Shown piece after piece: positions 33,498 to 42,225 of a stretch of 47,635 nucleotides of DNA (its first letter is position 1; each line of letters begins with the position of its first letter). The notes beneath the pieces are model-generated. The model saw nothing but the letters and a program-made list of their open reading frames with translations. It was not told the origin of the DNA and did no database searches. Source of the stretch: Prevotella sp. (GTDB lineage: Bacteria > Bacteroidota > Bacteroidia > Bacteroidales > Bacteroidaceae); the NCBI GenBank assembly GCA_017960525.1, contig JAGCZA010000074.1, forward strand, positions 1-47,635, read 5' to 3'. A program made the position numbers and the translations under genes.

Positions 33498-33585
33498 CGG
33501 GTATTAGATTTAAAGATGTTTATCACTTGCCAAATAGATCTGAAATGCTATTGCATAGAATCCATAATATGAAACTAAATGCCTT

Positions 33586-34260
33586 ATGAAAAAGTATTTG
33601 AAATATTATTATTACATCCCAATAGTATGGCTGGCGACTTTTTTTATGTTCCTTTCTTCATGCATGCTTGGCAGAATGGCTGAACTCTCCGCCTTGATAT
33701 TGATTATATGTACTTTCTTACAGCTAATGGCATTTTTTTATGAATATAAATTAAAGCAGCATTGGTGGAAGCACTTATTTATAATACTCATTTATTTTGT
33801 ATTGATAACATTGACTCTGTATTTCGAGCCGTTTTTACATGGTGGATTAAAGAATGAGACCACCAAAGTGTTTATGGATACATCAACTTCCGATATTAAG
33901 GTCTATGATTATTACGATACAGTTGTTCCATGTTATAGTGATACAATGTCATGGCTTGTACTAAAAGAAGGAGAAACAGGTTATTACTACTATGATTATT
34001 ATCATCCTAAATTGGACTCTGCTACAATTTCTTTTTCTATTAATGATATAGGCATCCCAACAAAAACCATATATAGTAGGCAAGTATCGGTATGCAGCGG
34101 ATTTGATGAATTTGGAGTTTTATACAGGGATAGTTTTGTGGTCATTTCAGAAGACACAGAGAATCCTTTTCCCGCTCTATTCACAGTTATAGTTCAAACT
34201 GGCAATAATCAAACAGAAGAGCAAAGAATGAAATGTTGTTTGCACCATTGGCACAGATAA
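33586..34260 (+). CDS. Membrane protein of unknown function
   Basis: 224 aa. Three predicted N-terminal membrane segments (~9-30, 33-52, 60-80) are followed by a soluble, Tyr/Asp-rich region (residues ~85-205, VYDYYDTVVP and YYYYDYYHPKLD). I recognise no family. The gene is AT-rich relative to ribH upstream, which suggests accessory origin. It has a promoter at 33424-33431 and a long structured leader. The last residues (KCCLHHWHR) look unconstrained, so the 3' end may have been altered. The 146 bp after it contain only the next promoter. Confidence 0.65.
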   Translation: MKKYLKYYYYIPIVWLATFFMFLSSCMLGRMAELSALILIICTFLQLMAFFYEYKLKQHWWKHLFIILIYFVLITLTLYFEPFLHGGLKNETTKVFMDTSTSDIKVYDYYDTVVPCYSDTMSWLVLKEGETGYYYYDYYHPKLDSATISFSINDIGIPTKTIYSRQVSVCSGFDEFGVLYRDSFVVISEDTENPFPALFTVIVQTGNNQTEEQRMKCCLHHWHR

Positions 34261-34359
34261 GGATCACCCGGGACAGTTCTTTGCAGGACAAAGCGGCAGA
34301 GCCGAGCACTCTTTGATTACTTTCCCACGGAAATATTTGGCGCTTCAACAAATTATCCG

Positions 34360-34367
34360 TACTTTTG
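34360..34367 (+). promoter_or_regulatory. Promoter -7 box (TACTTTTG) of the TPR/HTH regulator
   Basis: TACTTTTGC, 40 bp before the ATG at 34407. It rules out the in-frame start at 34365, which lies inside the box. Confidence 0.65.
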
Positions 34368-34406
34368 CAGGCGAAAGCCAATATACACCATCCGAGACCG
34401 ACAGCT

Positions 34407-36113
34407 ATGAACCACATCTCCCTCCATTTGGCCCGCCTCATCCTACCCCTCCTGCTCCTCCCCCTCCTGGCCGCCTGCCAGAGGGGTCGGGCCACCTATA
34501 TGCGGCAGCAGCTGGCCCAGTTGCAAGCTCTCAACCAAGCCGACTCGCTGCTCACCGATGACTCGCTGGCGCAAGCCCTCGCCCTCTACTTCGACAACCA
34601 CGGCACCCCTAACGAGCAGATGGAGGCCCACTACCTCCTTGGCCGCACCTACGCCGACCGTGGCGAGGCCCCCGCTGCCATCGCCGCCTACCACGATGCG
34701 ATTGACCGCGCCGACACCACTGCCTCCGACTGTGACTACCGTCAGCTTTGCCGCGTATATTCACAGATGGCAAAGATTTTCTATCAACAGAATTTGGTGA
34801 AAGACAACCTTGATGCACTAGAACTATCCATCAAATTTGGGTTGAAAGGAAAAGACACCATTTCAGCAATTAATGCCTATGCGCACAAGATTCCTGCATA
34901 CAAAAGACTCTCAATGCACGATTCTGTCATTTACGTTGGAAACGTCTTATACAATCAATATTTCAAGAGTGGTTACAAAAGTTTCGTTTCAAGAAACTTT
35001 GCTGCTGTCATACCAAGTCTTCTTATCAAAGGTATGGAGCAAAAAGCCCAAACATTCATTGACATCTATGAAAAGGAGTCAGGTTATTTTGATTCTTTGG
35101 GAAATATCATGAGTGGAAGAGAATCCTTCTACAATTACAAGGGGTTGTATTTCGAAACCATTGGCAGATTAGATTCCTCTGAGTACTACCTTAGGAAAGA
35201 ATTAGCTTCTGGAAAAGACTTTATGAACCAGAATATGTCATCAAGGGGGCTATCCATACTTTTCCTAAAAAAGAATATGCCTGATTCGGCAGCCAAGTAT
35301 GCCATCTATAGCTACGAAATGAACGATTCTGTCTATGCCCAAATGGCAACGGCAGAGGTCGAGAAAGCCCAAAACATATACAATTATACCCGCCACAAAG
35401 AGCAATCCATTCGCGAAAAAGAGCGGGCAGACAAGGAGCATTTGCGTTTGATTGTTCTAGGCACAACATCATTTTTAGCAGGAACTATCCTTTTGTTATT
35501 ATATAGGAGAAAGGTAAAGAGACAGCAAGAAGAAAGAAATGAATATGAGGAAACTAAAAGAAAATACCATAAACTGCTTCAGGAAAAAGAGAAACTCAAT
35601 AATCTGGCAAAAAGTATTATGGCCGAAGAAGAAAGTAACAAAGCTAAACTAAATGACATTATTGAGGAAAAAACTAGAGAAATCAAACAGTTGGAAGACA
35701 AACTTAACCATTTTAATATAGATACGCTCAATATAAAAGATACTTTGGAGGATGTCTACAAAAAATCAGATATTTTCGAGGTACTGGAACCAAAAATAAA
35801 AAGAGGGATTAAATTATCAGATGAAGACTTGGCAAAAATTGAGAGCTTTGCACAGCAGAACATGCAAAGTTTATACTCATTCTTGAAATCCTGCAATTTG
35901 TCAGACAACAGGAAGCGTTATATGTGTTTTCTTTTTCGATTACATCTTGGTGTGAAGGATGTATCAAATCTACTTGGTGTGTCATCTCCTTATATTTCAC
36001 AAATTAGCTCGGATATGGTAACTTCTCTCTTTTCAAAAACAGGAAGTAGTAAGGAACTAAAGAAAGAACTTCTTAAATTTGACAGAATCGACTTGATTCC
36101 CGCCAACATTTAA
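34407..36113 (+). CDS. Lipoprotein-like TPR regulator with C-terminal helix-turn-helix
   Basis: 568 aa from the ATG at 34407. N-terminal hydrophobic stretch with a lipobox-like LLAAC, TPR-like helices (~30-345: EAHYLLGRTYADRGEAPAAIAAYHDAI), a TM segment near ~352-374 (LIVLGTTSFLAGTILLLLY), a coiled coil (~375-460), then a HTH-like end (FLFRLHLGVKDVSNLLGVSSPYISQISSDM). This TPR-TM-coil-HTH layout is common in Bacteroidetes regulators that sense at the membrane and bind DNA. The first ~350 bp are GC-rich and the rest clearly AT-rich, so the gene looks like a mosaic. It may control the secreted-protein genes that follow, by position only. Confidence 0.78.
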   Translation: MNHISLHLARLILPLLLLPLLAACQRGRATYMRQQLAQLQALNQADSLLTDDSLAQALALYFDNHGTPNEQMEAHYLLGRTYADRGEAPAAIAAYHDAIDRADTTASDCDYRQLCRVYSQMAKIFYQQNLVKDNLDALELSIKFGLKGKDTISAINAYAHKIPAYKRLSMHDSVIYVGNVLYNQYFKSGYKSFVSRNFAAVIPSLLIKGMEQKAQTFIDIYEKESGYFDSLGNIMSGRESFYNYKGLYFETIGRLDSSEYYLRKELASGKDFMNQNMSSRGLSILFLKKNMPDSAAKYAIYSYEMNDSVYAQMATAEVEKAQNIYNYTRHKEQSIREKERADKEHLRLIVLGTTSFLAGTILLLLYRRKVKRQQEERNEYEETKRKYHKLLQEKEKLNNLAKSIMAEEESNKAKLNDIIEEKTREIKQLEDKLNHFNIDTLNIKDTLEDVYKKSDIFEVLEPKIKRGIKLSDEDLAKIESFAQQNMQSLYSFLKSCNLSDNRKRYMCFLFRLHLGVKDVSNLLGVSSPYISQISSDMVTSLFSKTGSSKELKKELLKFDRIDLIPANI

Positions 36114-36242
36114 TCATACTTAACCAAAAAAGGTTATTTCTAAGAGGCTGGTTTCCAAAAGATTAAAAGGGATATAACAAGTTACTTAATTTTTACATAA
36201 TTTTTAAGTTCCAAATTGTTTGGAGCTTTCTTTTGTTATCCA

Positions 36243-36250
36243 TAATTTTG
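36243..36250 (+). promoter_or_regulatory. Promoter -7 box (TAATTTTG) of the secreted-protein genes
   Basis: TAATTTTGC, 49 bp before the ATG at 36299. No equally good box precedes the genes at 36779 or 38075, so it may drive all three. Confidence 0.65.
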
Positions 36251-36298
36251 CAGCGGAATTCCATATTTAAATATTTAATCTTTTAAATCACAAATGTT

Positions 36299-36664
36299 AT
36301 GAAAAAGAAGTTTTTATACTTATTCCTGTCCTCCACATTTTTATATGGTGGAGTAAAGTTATCGGCCAAGCCAGTACCTCTGACTGTTGGAATTGACGAT
36401 CCAACTGGAACAATGCCTGATTATCCTAAAACGCCCAATTTCATTCCTTTTATAGATCAAAATGGCTTAGTCTTAACATTTGAAGCAAACCATTCAAATT
36501 TCACGCTTCAACTCCTTGACGAATATGGAAATCTGGAGTTCACGACTTACATACCCTCTACGCTTACAACTGTCACCCTGCCCTCCACCCTCAGCGGCGA
36601 GTACGAAATCCTGCTCCTCCCCGACACGGGCAGCATCTATTTCTTTGGTACAATCACCCTCTAA
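36299..36664 (+). CDS. Small secreted protein, DUF3244-like
   Basis: 121 aa. Signal peptide (residues 1-23, GVKLSAKP). The remaining ~95 residues form a short beta-sandwich pattern, with VLTFEANHSNFTLQLLDEYGNLEFTTYI and ending GEYEILLLPDTGSIYFFGTITL. This is the outline of DUF3244 proteins of Bacteroidales, whose role is unknown; they are often encoded beside peptidases. The last third is GC-richer than the first two-thirds. It is 114 bp upstream of the S74-like gene. Confidence 0.7.
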   Translation: MKKKFLYLFLSSTFLYGGVKLSAKPVPLTVGIDDPTGTMPDYPKTPNFIPFIDQNGLVLTFEANHSNFTLQLLDEYGNLEFTTYIPSTLTTVTLPSTLSGEYEILLLPDTGSIYFFGTITL

Positions 36665-36778
36665 TCACTATTCGTTAACAAATCACAATTTTTATCAACC
36701 CGATGCAGTCCTTTTGCCGTCTCCTTATTTATATATAGGAATGGCAGAAGGAACTGCTTCACAAAAAACAGAAAAGAC

Positions 36779-38029
36779 ATGAAAAAGACAATTGTAATGA
36801 CACTCTGCCTCATCGGTGCTGCCGCAACAGCCAGCGCACAGTTCAAGATTCACAGCAACGGGAATATGTCGCTACAAAATCCTGATACGGTAGCGTTGTC
36901 ACCCGTCTCACTCAACTGCAATGGAAACAATGCATTTTATATGTATTATAATGGTGATAAAAACGGCATCTGTAGTAATGTGACGAAAACCGTATCAGGA
37001 TCCACTATTGGCGGGAAATTCTCCAGTTCTGGCAAAGGGGTTAGCTATGGCATAGATGGAAGTGCATCAACATCAACAACTTCTTATTCGTCAGGTTCAG
37101 TTGGTGTCAAAGGTTATGCCGAAAATACGGGTTATACATTCTCTTATGGAGTGGCGGGATGTTTCGATGCCAGTCTTGGAGCAGGAGTTTATGGTACAAC
37201 CGAAGAAGACATTGACGTTCCAATCGGCTATCCCGCAGGAAAATTTGCTGGATATTTTAATGGTTTGACAAAAGTAGCGGGCAACTTCTATGTTACTGGC
37301 TCCATCAACACCAGTTCCTTATTAGGCAATTCTACGTCTACACCAGGACTTGAGTCCGTCACGCCGCTTTCAACTGACAGGGGAGGTGTAACCGAATTGT
37401 TATCGAATATCCGCGCACACACCTATTACCAGCCTTCGCAGAACGACAGAACCAGTATTGTCCCTACCATCGAGAACAACATGGCCGACAAGTCCGAAAA
37501 AGACCTTATCAGTGAGCAGATACACAGCAAGAAGCATTATGCCTTGTCGGCTGAAGAACTGGGAGAGGTCTTTCCAGATCTGGTTTACACGGAGGTGGAC
37601 GGCTCCAAACGTATAAATTACGTGGAGATGGTGCCCTTGCTGGTGCAGTGCATCAACGAGCTGAATGCCCGCCTTTCGGCAGTAGACGGTGGCAATGTAG
37701 AGGCTGGAACCGTGCCAGCCCGCAAGGACAGCACTATTGAAACCGCCATCGAAGCCATTCCCGCCAAAACAAAGGCCGTGCTTTACCAGAACACCCCCAA
37801 CCCCTTCACCGCCCAGACCGAAATCCGCTTCTCCCTGCCCGATGATGCGCCACAGGCCTACATTTACATCTTCGATATGACGGGCAAGATGCAGAAGCAG
37901 ATTCCTGTGACCCCCAGCCAGCAGAGCATCACCATCAACGGCTACGAGCTTCAGGCCGGCATCTACCTCTACTCCCTCGTGGTCGGTGGCCAGGAGATTG
38001 ATACCAAGAGAATGATATTGTCGAAATAA
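36779..38029 (+). CDS. Secreted S74-like (intramolecular chaperone) protein with T9SS type A sorting domain
   Basis: 416 aa. Signal peptide (residues 1-21, ASAQ). Residues ~30-190 are a Gly/Ser/Tyr-rich, phage-tail-like beta region. Residues ~200-300 resemble the peptidase S74/tail-spike chaperone segment (GGVTELLSNIRAHTYYQ, HYALSAEELGEVFPDLV, INYVEMVPLLVQCINELNARL). The C-terminal ~85 residues are a T9SS type A domain: LYQNTPNPFTAQTEIRFSLP, YIFDMTGK, and LQAGIYLYSLVVGGQEIDTKRMILSK. It should be exported through the Por secretion machinery and released or anchored at the surface. Confidence 0.88.
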   Translation: MKKTIVMTLCLIGAAATASAQFKIHSNGNMSLQNPDTVALSPVSLNCNGNNAFYMYYNGDKNGICSNVTKTVSGSTIGGKFSSSGKGVSYGIDGSASTSTTSYSSGSVGVKGYAENTGYTFSYGVAGCFDASLGAGVYGTTEEDIDVPIGYPAGKFAGYFNGLTKVAGNFYVTGSINTSSLLGNSTSTPGLESVTPLSTDRGGVTELLSNIRAHTYYQPSQNDRTSIVPTIENNMADKSEKDLISEQIHSKKHYALSAEELGEVFPDLVYTEVDGSKRINYVEMVPLLVQCINELNARLSAVDGGNVEAGTVPARKDSTIETAIEAIPAKTKAVLYQNTPNPFTAQTEIRFSLPDDAPQAYIYIFDMTGKMQKQIPVTPSQQSITINGYELQAGIYLYSLVVGGQEIDTKRMILSK

Positions 38030-38074
38030 TATTTTATTACAAATAATTCGTTTTTAAACATATTTTATTATCAC

Positions 38075-40411
38075 ATGAAACACATTACCATATTATTGAT
38101 ATTTACCTTACTAATATTATCGGTTTTTGCTCAACAAACTTTTTTTATTAATAGCAACTCCTTTATTGACGGGATAGTACGGCAAATGCCCATACGGGAT
38201 GTTGAAATAGATGATGAGGGTGTTTCCGTCACTTATACATTCAATAATGTGATAATACAACCTAACTTTTCTTGTCCGGGAACCTATTTCTTGAAATTAG
38301 ATGGTTTTGGACAATGTAATATTGTTGGCCAGCCCTGCGTACCTATGAGATGGGATTCCTTTACCATTCCTGACAACAAAAACTATGACATTATTGTCAC
38401 AGATAGTGAAAGTGTCGAAATTCCAATAGTTTTACCCCCTGCCATAGCACCTCAAACTATTAACAGTTCAATCAATCATGCTTATGATTCGGCTAAAATA
38501 ATTCCTTATTTCGGTTTTTCCCCTTTAAAAACTGTGTTTTCATCGTCAGTTATGCGTTATGGCAATGTGTCACTTTTGAGTGTATGCGTTTGCCCCATTC
38601 AATTTGACTTACAAAACAAGAAAGCTAAAGTGTATAAAAGAATCAGATATAGGGTAAACTATAATAATCGGAATCTATCTCAATTGCTGAGTAGGCATAA
38701 TTATAAGAATGACCAACAAAACTGTTTTTTATCTAATACCACTTTAAATTATAGCTTTCATTCAAATTCGTCAAGAAGCTGCAATATTGAGAACGAAGGT
38801 GTTCCTTTAAGGAAAGATTACTTTATAATTTCTATTACAGAATATGAAAGTGCGGTAAGACAATTTGCCGAGTGGAAAAAGAAGTTGGGATTTGTGGTTC
38901 ATATAAGATTGAAAGCCAGAGGAGAATGGAACTGTTCAGATATTAAGAGTGAAGTCAATGAAATGAAAGATTCGTTTCCAACTATGACACATTTTCTTAT
39001 TATTGGTGACCATCAAGATGTACCTGCAGAAATAAAACATTCTGGGGGCAGTCATGCTACAGACTATTATTATTGCAACACCACAAGTACTGTTTCAACG
39101 ATTGAAAACGGTCGCCTGCCTGTTTCTTCTCTGTCGGAAGCAACAACTGTTGTTAACAAAATAATTAATTATGAAAAGATGCCCGTTGTAACTCCCTCGT
39201 TCTACTCTAATGCATTGTGTTGTGCTTTTTTTCAAGATGGTGATTCCATTCATGATCCAAGAAGGAACGACTCTATATTGAAGTATATAGATATGAGGCA
39301 TTTTGTTCAAACAGCAGAGGAAGTTCGTAACCACTTGATTTTGCAAGGCAAAAATGTTAAAAGGGTATATTATGCATATCCAGGAGCAACACCTAAATAT
39401 TTTAGTACAACATACTCATTTGGCGAGGAAATGCCCTTAGAATTGCAGAAACCAAATTTCATGTGGGAAGGAGATTGTTGGGATATAAATGACACTCTGA
39501 ACGCAGGGGTTTTTTGTGCAATTCATAATGACCATGGTCATCCATTAGGTTGGCGGGACCCTTGGTATCATTCCATCCATGTAAGTAATTATTTGCATAA
39601 TGGAGATAAGCTTCCCGTCGTGTTTAGTATGAATTGTGAATCTGGAATGTTCAATGGTACAACTTGCTTCGCGGAAACTATGCTTCGAAAAGAAAATGGA
39701 GGGTGTGTAGGCATATTCGCTGCTTCTGCTAATAGTTACTCCGGATATACCGATGCTCTAACTGAAGGAATGATAGATGCTATTTGGCCACAGCCAAGTC
39801 TTATTCCTATTTTCCCAAACATTACTCCACATGTTACCCAAACACCTGAACCCACCTATAGGTTGGGGCAAATCCTGAAGCAAGGGTTAAAAAGGATGGA
39901 GGAAACTTATCATTCGTCTTTACTGATGAAAGAGATTTTCCATTGTTTAGGAGATCCAAGTATGCAGATTACGACAGAAGTTCCAACAAATTTTTCTGGA
40001 GCTACGGTTATAAGAAATAGTAACAATATTATTGTACAGACAGGCGGCGAAGAGGCTACAATATCATTTTATGATCGTAGATTAGATAGTGTCGCATGTT
40101 TCCATGGAACATCGGCGGAATATTTTGGACGAACAGATTGTGTCTCAGTATGTGTTTCTGCTCACAACAAGATACCTTTCATTGACGAGGAAGACATTGT
40201 ATTTTTACAAAATGAGATTCTAACGGGAACGAATAATATAGAAGCAGACATCATTTTAGTAGGAGAACATGTTACTGATATGAAAAGTCAAGGAGTTGTA
40301 ACTTTAGAGTCAGGAAGTAGAACGTCAATGAGTGCTCAAACAATTGAAATAAATAGTGGAACTACTGTGAAACAAGGTGCTGAGCTGGAAATTGGAAATA
40401 ATACCCGATGA
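38075..40411 (+). CDS. Gingipain-like cysteine peptidase (family C25), secreted
   Basis: 778 aa. Signal peptide (residues 1-19, SVFAQ). An N-terminal propeptide-like region (~20-240) is followed by the C25 fold: KKLGFVVHIRLKARG, HFLIIGDHQDVPAE, TDYYYC, NGRLPVSS, then the catalytic His in AIHNDHGHPLGW and catalytic Cys in FSMNCESGMF, and a KEIFHCLGDPSMQI end. Residues ~655-778 are a beta-rich tail without a canonical T9SS signature (ends SGTTVKQGAELEIGNN). C25 peptidases are surface or secreted proteases of T9SS bacteria. It starts 45 bp after the S74-like gene with no promoter of its own visible. Confidence 0.88.
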   Translation: MKHITILLIFTLLILSVFAQQTFFINSNSFIDGIVRQMPIRDVEIDDEGVSVTYTFNNVIIQPNFSCPGTYFLKLDGFGQCNIVGQPCVPMRWDSFTIPDNKNYDIIVTDSESVEIPIVLPPAIAPQTINSSINHAYDSAKIIPYFGFSPLKTVFSSSVMRYGNVSLLSVCVCPIQFDLQNKKAKVYKRIRYRVNYNNRNLSQLLSRHNYKNDQQNCFLSNTTLNYSFHSNSSRSCNIENEGVPLRKDYFIISITEYESAVRQFAEWKKKLGFVVHIRLKARGEWNCSDIKSEVNEMKDSFPTMTHFLIIGDHQDVPAEIKHSGGSHATDYYYCNTTSTVSTIENGRLPVSSLSEATTVVNKIINYEKMPVVTPSFYSNALCCAFFQDGDSIHDPRRNDSILKYIDMRHFVQTAEEVRNHLILQGKNVKRVYYAYPGATPKYFSTTYSFGEEMPLELQKPNFMWEGDCWDINDTLNAGVFCAIHNDHGHPLGWRDPWYHSIHVSNYLHNGDKLPVVFSMNCESGMFNGTTCFAETMLRKENGGCVGIFAASANSYSGYTDALTEGMIDAIWPQPSLIPIFPNITPHVTQTPEPTYRLGQILKQGLKRMEETYHSSLLMKEIFHCLGDPSMQITTEVPTNFSGATVIRNSNNIIVQTGGEEATISFYDRRLDSVACFHGTSAEYFGRTDCVSVCVSAHNKIPFIDEEDIVFLQNEILTGTNNIEADIILVGEHVTDMKSQGVVTLESGSRTSMSAQTIEINSGTTVKQGAELEIGNNTR

Positions 40412-40450
40412 AAAAAATATGTTTTCCTTGTTTGTTTTGTTATTTTTATG

Positions 40451-40458
40451 TAATTTTG
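40451..40458 (+). promoter_or_regulatory. Promoter -7 box (TAATTTTG)
   Basis: TAATTTTGC, 56 bp before the ATG at 40514. Confidence 0.65.
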
Positions 40459-40513
40459 CAAACAAAATACAGAAATGGATAATTTTTTAGATTAATCTAA
40501 AAAAAGAGGGAAT

Positions 40514-41335
40514 ATGAGATCATTTTACTTTGCTTTTTTCGTGTTGCTTCCAGTATTATCTGAAGCCCAGACCAATAGCCGCCCGATGTTCGTGGACGGA
40601 CGCACGTGGAAATACGTGTTAAAGAAACCTGTATATGAACCTACGGAAGACTACCAGACATACCAGACGACGTGGAAAGACTTCGCCTATTCCTGGATGG
40701 TGGACGGCGACTCGCTCGTTGACGGGAAGAAGTGCAAGAAAATCTATTGTGACAGCCCAGAAGAATGCTATCTATATGGGCTGGCATACGAAGATGGCAG
40801 CAAGGTGTTTATATGCCACCTGTGTATAGAACCAGCCTTCAATCCCTTTGTGGCGGAAGGGCAGTGGCATGAACTTTACGACTTCAATGCTAGTGTCGGG
40901 AGCACGACATCGCTTATTTCCAATTATATTGTAAACAATTATGGCACAGCTACAATTAGGAACCATAATTGGATTTACATTGATGCGGTCATGGGAAATG
41001 ACAATATGAACAATGCGCATCACAGGTACATTGTCGAGGGTGTGGGTTGTGATAGGGGATTGTTTGATTGCGAGAACATCGTGGCTAATGGTTCTGTCTC
41101 AGAATATTTGGGATGCTATGATGGTGATGAATGCATTTTCTCGCGTGAGGAATTCAGTATTCTTACGCCCATATTAACCACCATTGGGCCAAGGGAGGGC
41201 TTGAACACTCCTTTAAAGACGTCCCCCTCTTACAATTTGCAGGGTATCCGCGTCAAAGACAGACGCAAGGAATCTTACATGCACGGTTCTATGAAGACTG
41301 TGTACATCCACGACGGGAAGAAATTCATAAGGTGA
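40514..41335 (+). CDS. Secreted protein of unknown function, paralogue of the next gene
   Basis: 273 aa. Signal peptide (residues 1-18, SEAQ). It shares with the protein at 41422 the opening 'PMFVDGRTWKY' (there 'PMLEEGRIWNE'), a 'DGDSLVDGKKCKKIY' strand (there 'DGDTVINGKTYKKFV'), a late 'VEGVGCDRGLF'-type block (there 'VEGIGGAASS'), and the terminal YNLQGIRV / VYIHDGKKFIR tail typical of Bacteroidales exported proteins. No catalytic motif is seen. It has its own promoter. Confidence 0.78.
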   Translation: MRSFYFAFFVLLPVLSEAQTNSRPMFVDGRTWKYVLKKPVYEPTEDYQTYQTTWKDFAYSWMVDGDSLVDGKKCKKIYCDSPEECYLYGLAYEDGSKVFICHLCIEPAFNPFVAEGQWHELYDFNASVGSTTSLISNYIVNNYGTATIRNHNWIYIDAVMGNDNMNNAHHRYIVEGVGCDRGLFDCENIVANGSVSEYLGCYDGDECIFSREEFSILTPILTTIGPREGLNTPLKTSPSYNLQGIRVKDRRKESYMHGSMKTVYIHDGKKFIR

Positions 41336-41375
41336 TTTTTTTGCTTTTTTCCTTTTACGTCTAATGCTTTATTCG

Positions 41376-41383
41376 TAATTTTG
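41376..41383 (+). promoter_or_regulatory. Promoter -7 box (TAATTTTG)
   Basis: TAATTTTGC, 39 bp before the ATG at 41422. Confidence 0.65.
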
Positions 41384-41421
41384 CACACATAACAAACAAA
41401 TTCTATCAAAAACGACAAGTT

Positions 41422-42225
41422 ATGGAAAAGAGACTTTATACACTATTATTGTCAGCAGCGTGCTTTCTGCCTACTTTTGCACAGGACGGGACTTTACCCA
41501 TGCTTGAGGAAGGCCGGATTTGGAATGAATTGAGCCTGCATCCAGGAATGCATCCGGAGTATACAAACCTTTATGGCATGCCATGTGAAGGAAACCCGCA
41601 CACGTACAAGATTGACGGCGATACTGTAATCAATGGAAAAACTTACAAGAAATTTGTTCAGAATGGTTCACATATAGGCATTTTCATGCGCCAGGAAGGG
41701 GCTCGTATATATAAATATCCATCCGATGTGATGATTCCATCGGAAGATGGACTGATTCCGCAGGAAGATCTGGCATACGACTTCGGCCTTCAAGAAAGGG
41801 ATACCATCTACTATTATCCCCCTTATGGCTTTGGGCTGGTGGTGGCTCATATTGACACCGTCATGGTGGACGGCATCAGCCGCCGCCGACTGACTATGAA
41901 CACAGGTGTGGAAGAAGATGAGATAGAGACACTTGCCGACATCTGGGTTGAGGGCATCGGCGGCGCAGCGTCATCCCCGTGCTTCTATTGGACAGCGTGG
42001 GAGTCGAGTATTTCCGGCATGATGCAAAGCTGCATACAGGATGGACGTGTGCTGTTCTCATGGGACGACTTCTTTTCGCCAGGCATCACCAACTCTATAT
42101 CCCCAGCGGCCAAACCTGAAATCGGAAAGTCTAAAGCCACCTTCGACCTTCAGGGCCGCATCGTCACTGGCAAGCCCCGCCCCGGCATCCACATCCAGCA
42201 GGGGCGCAAGCGGGTGGTGAAATGA
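41422..42225 (+). CDS. Secreted protein of unknown function, paralogue of the previous gene
   Basis: 267 aa. Signal peptide (residues 1-20, PTFAQ). Same layout as the neighbour: an 'EEGRIWNE' opening, 'KIDGDTVINGKTYKKF', a central beta-rich stretch (YDFGLQERDTIYYYPP), 'IWVEGIGGAASSPCFY', and a terminal FDLQGRIVTGKPRPGIHIQQGRKRVVK tail. Its TGA overlaps the first ATG of the RHS frame (ATGA at 42222), but that frame's first ~45 codons are the palindromic element, so the overlap is probably an accident of the element's position. The pair may recur elsewhere as a family. Confidence 0.78.
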   Translation: MEKRLYTLLLSAACFLPTFAQDGTLPMLEEGRIWNELSLHPGMHPEYTNLYGMPCEGNPHTYKIDGDTVINGKTYKKFVQNGSHIGIFMRQEGARIYKYPSDVMIPSEDGLIPQEDLAYDFGLQERDTIYYYPPYGFGLVVAHIDTVMVDGISRRRLTMNTGVEEDEIETLADIWVEGIGGAASSPCFYWTAWESSISGMMQSCIQDGRVLFSWDDFFSPGITNSISPAAKPEIGKSKATFDLQGRIVTGKPRPGIHIQQGRKRVVK

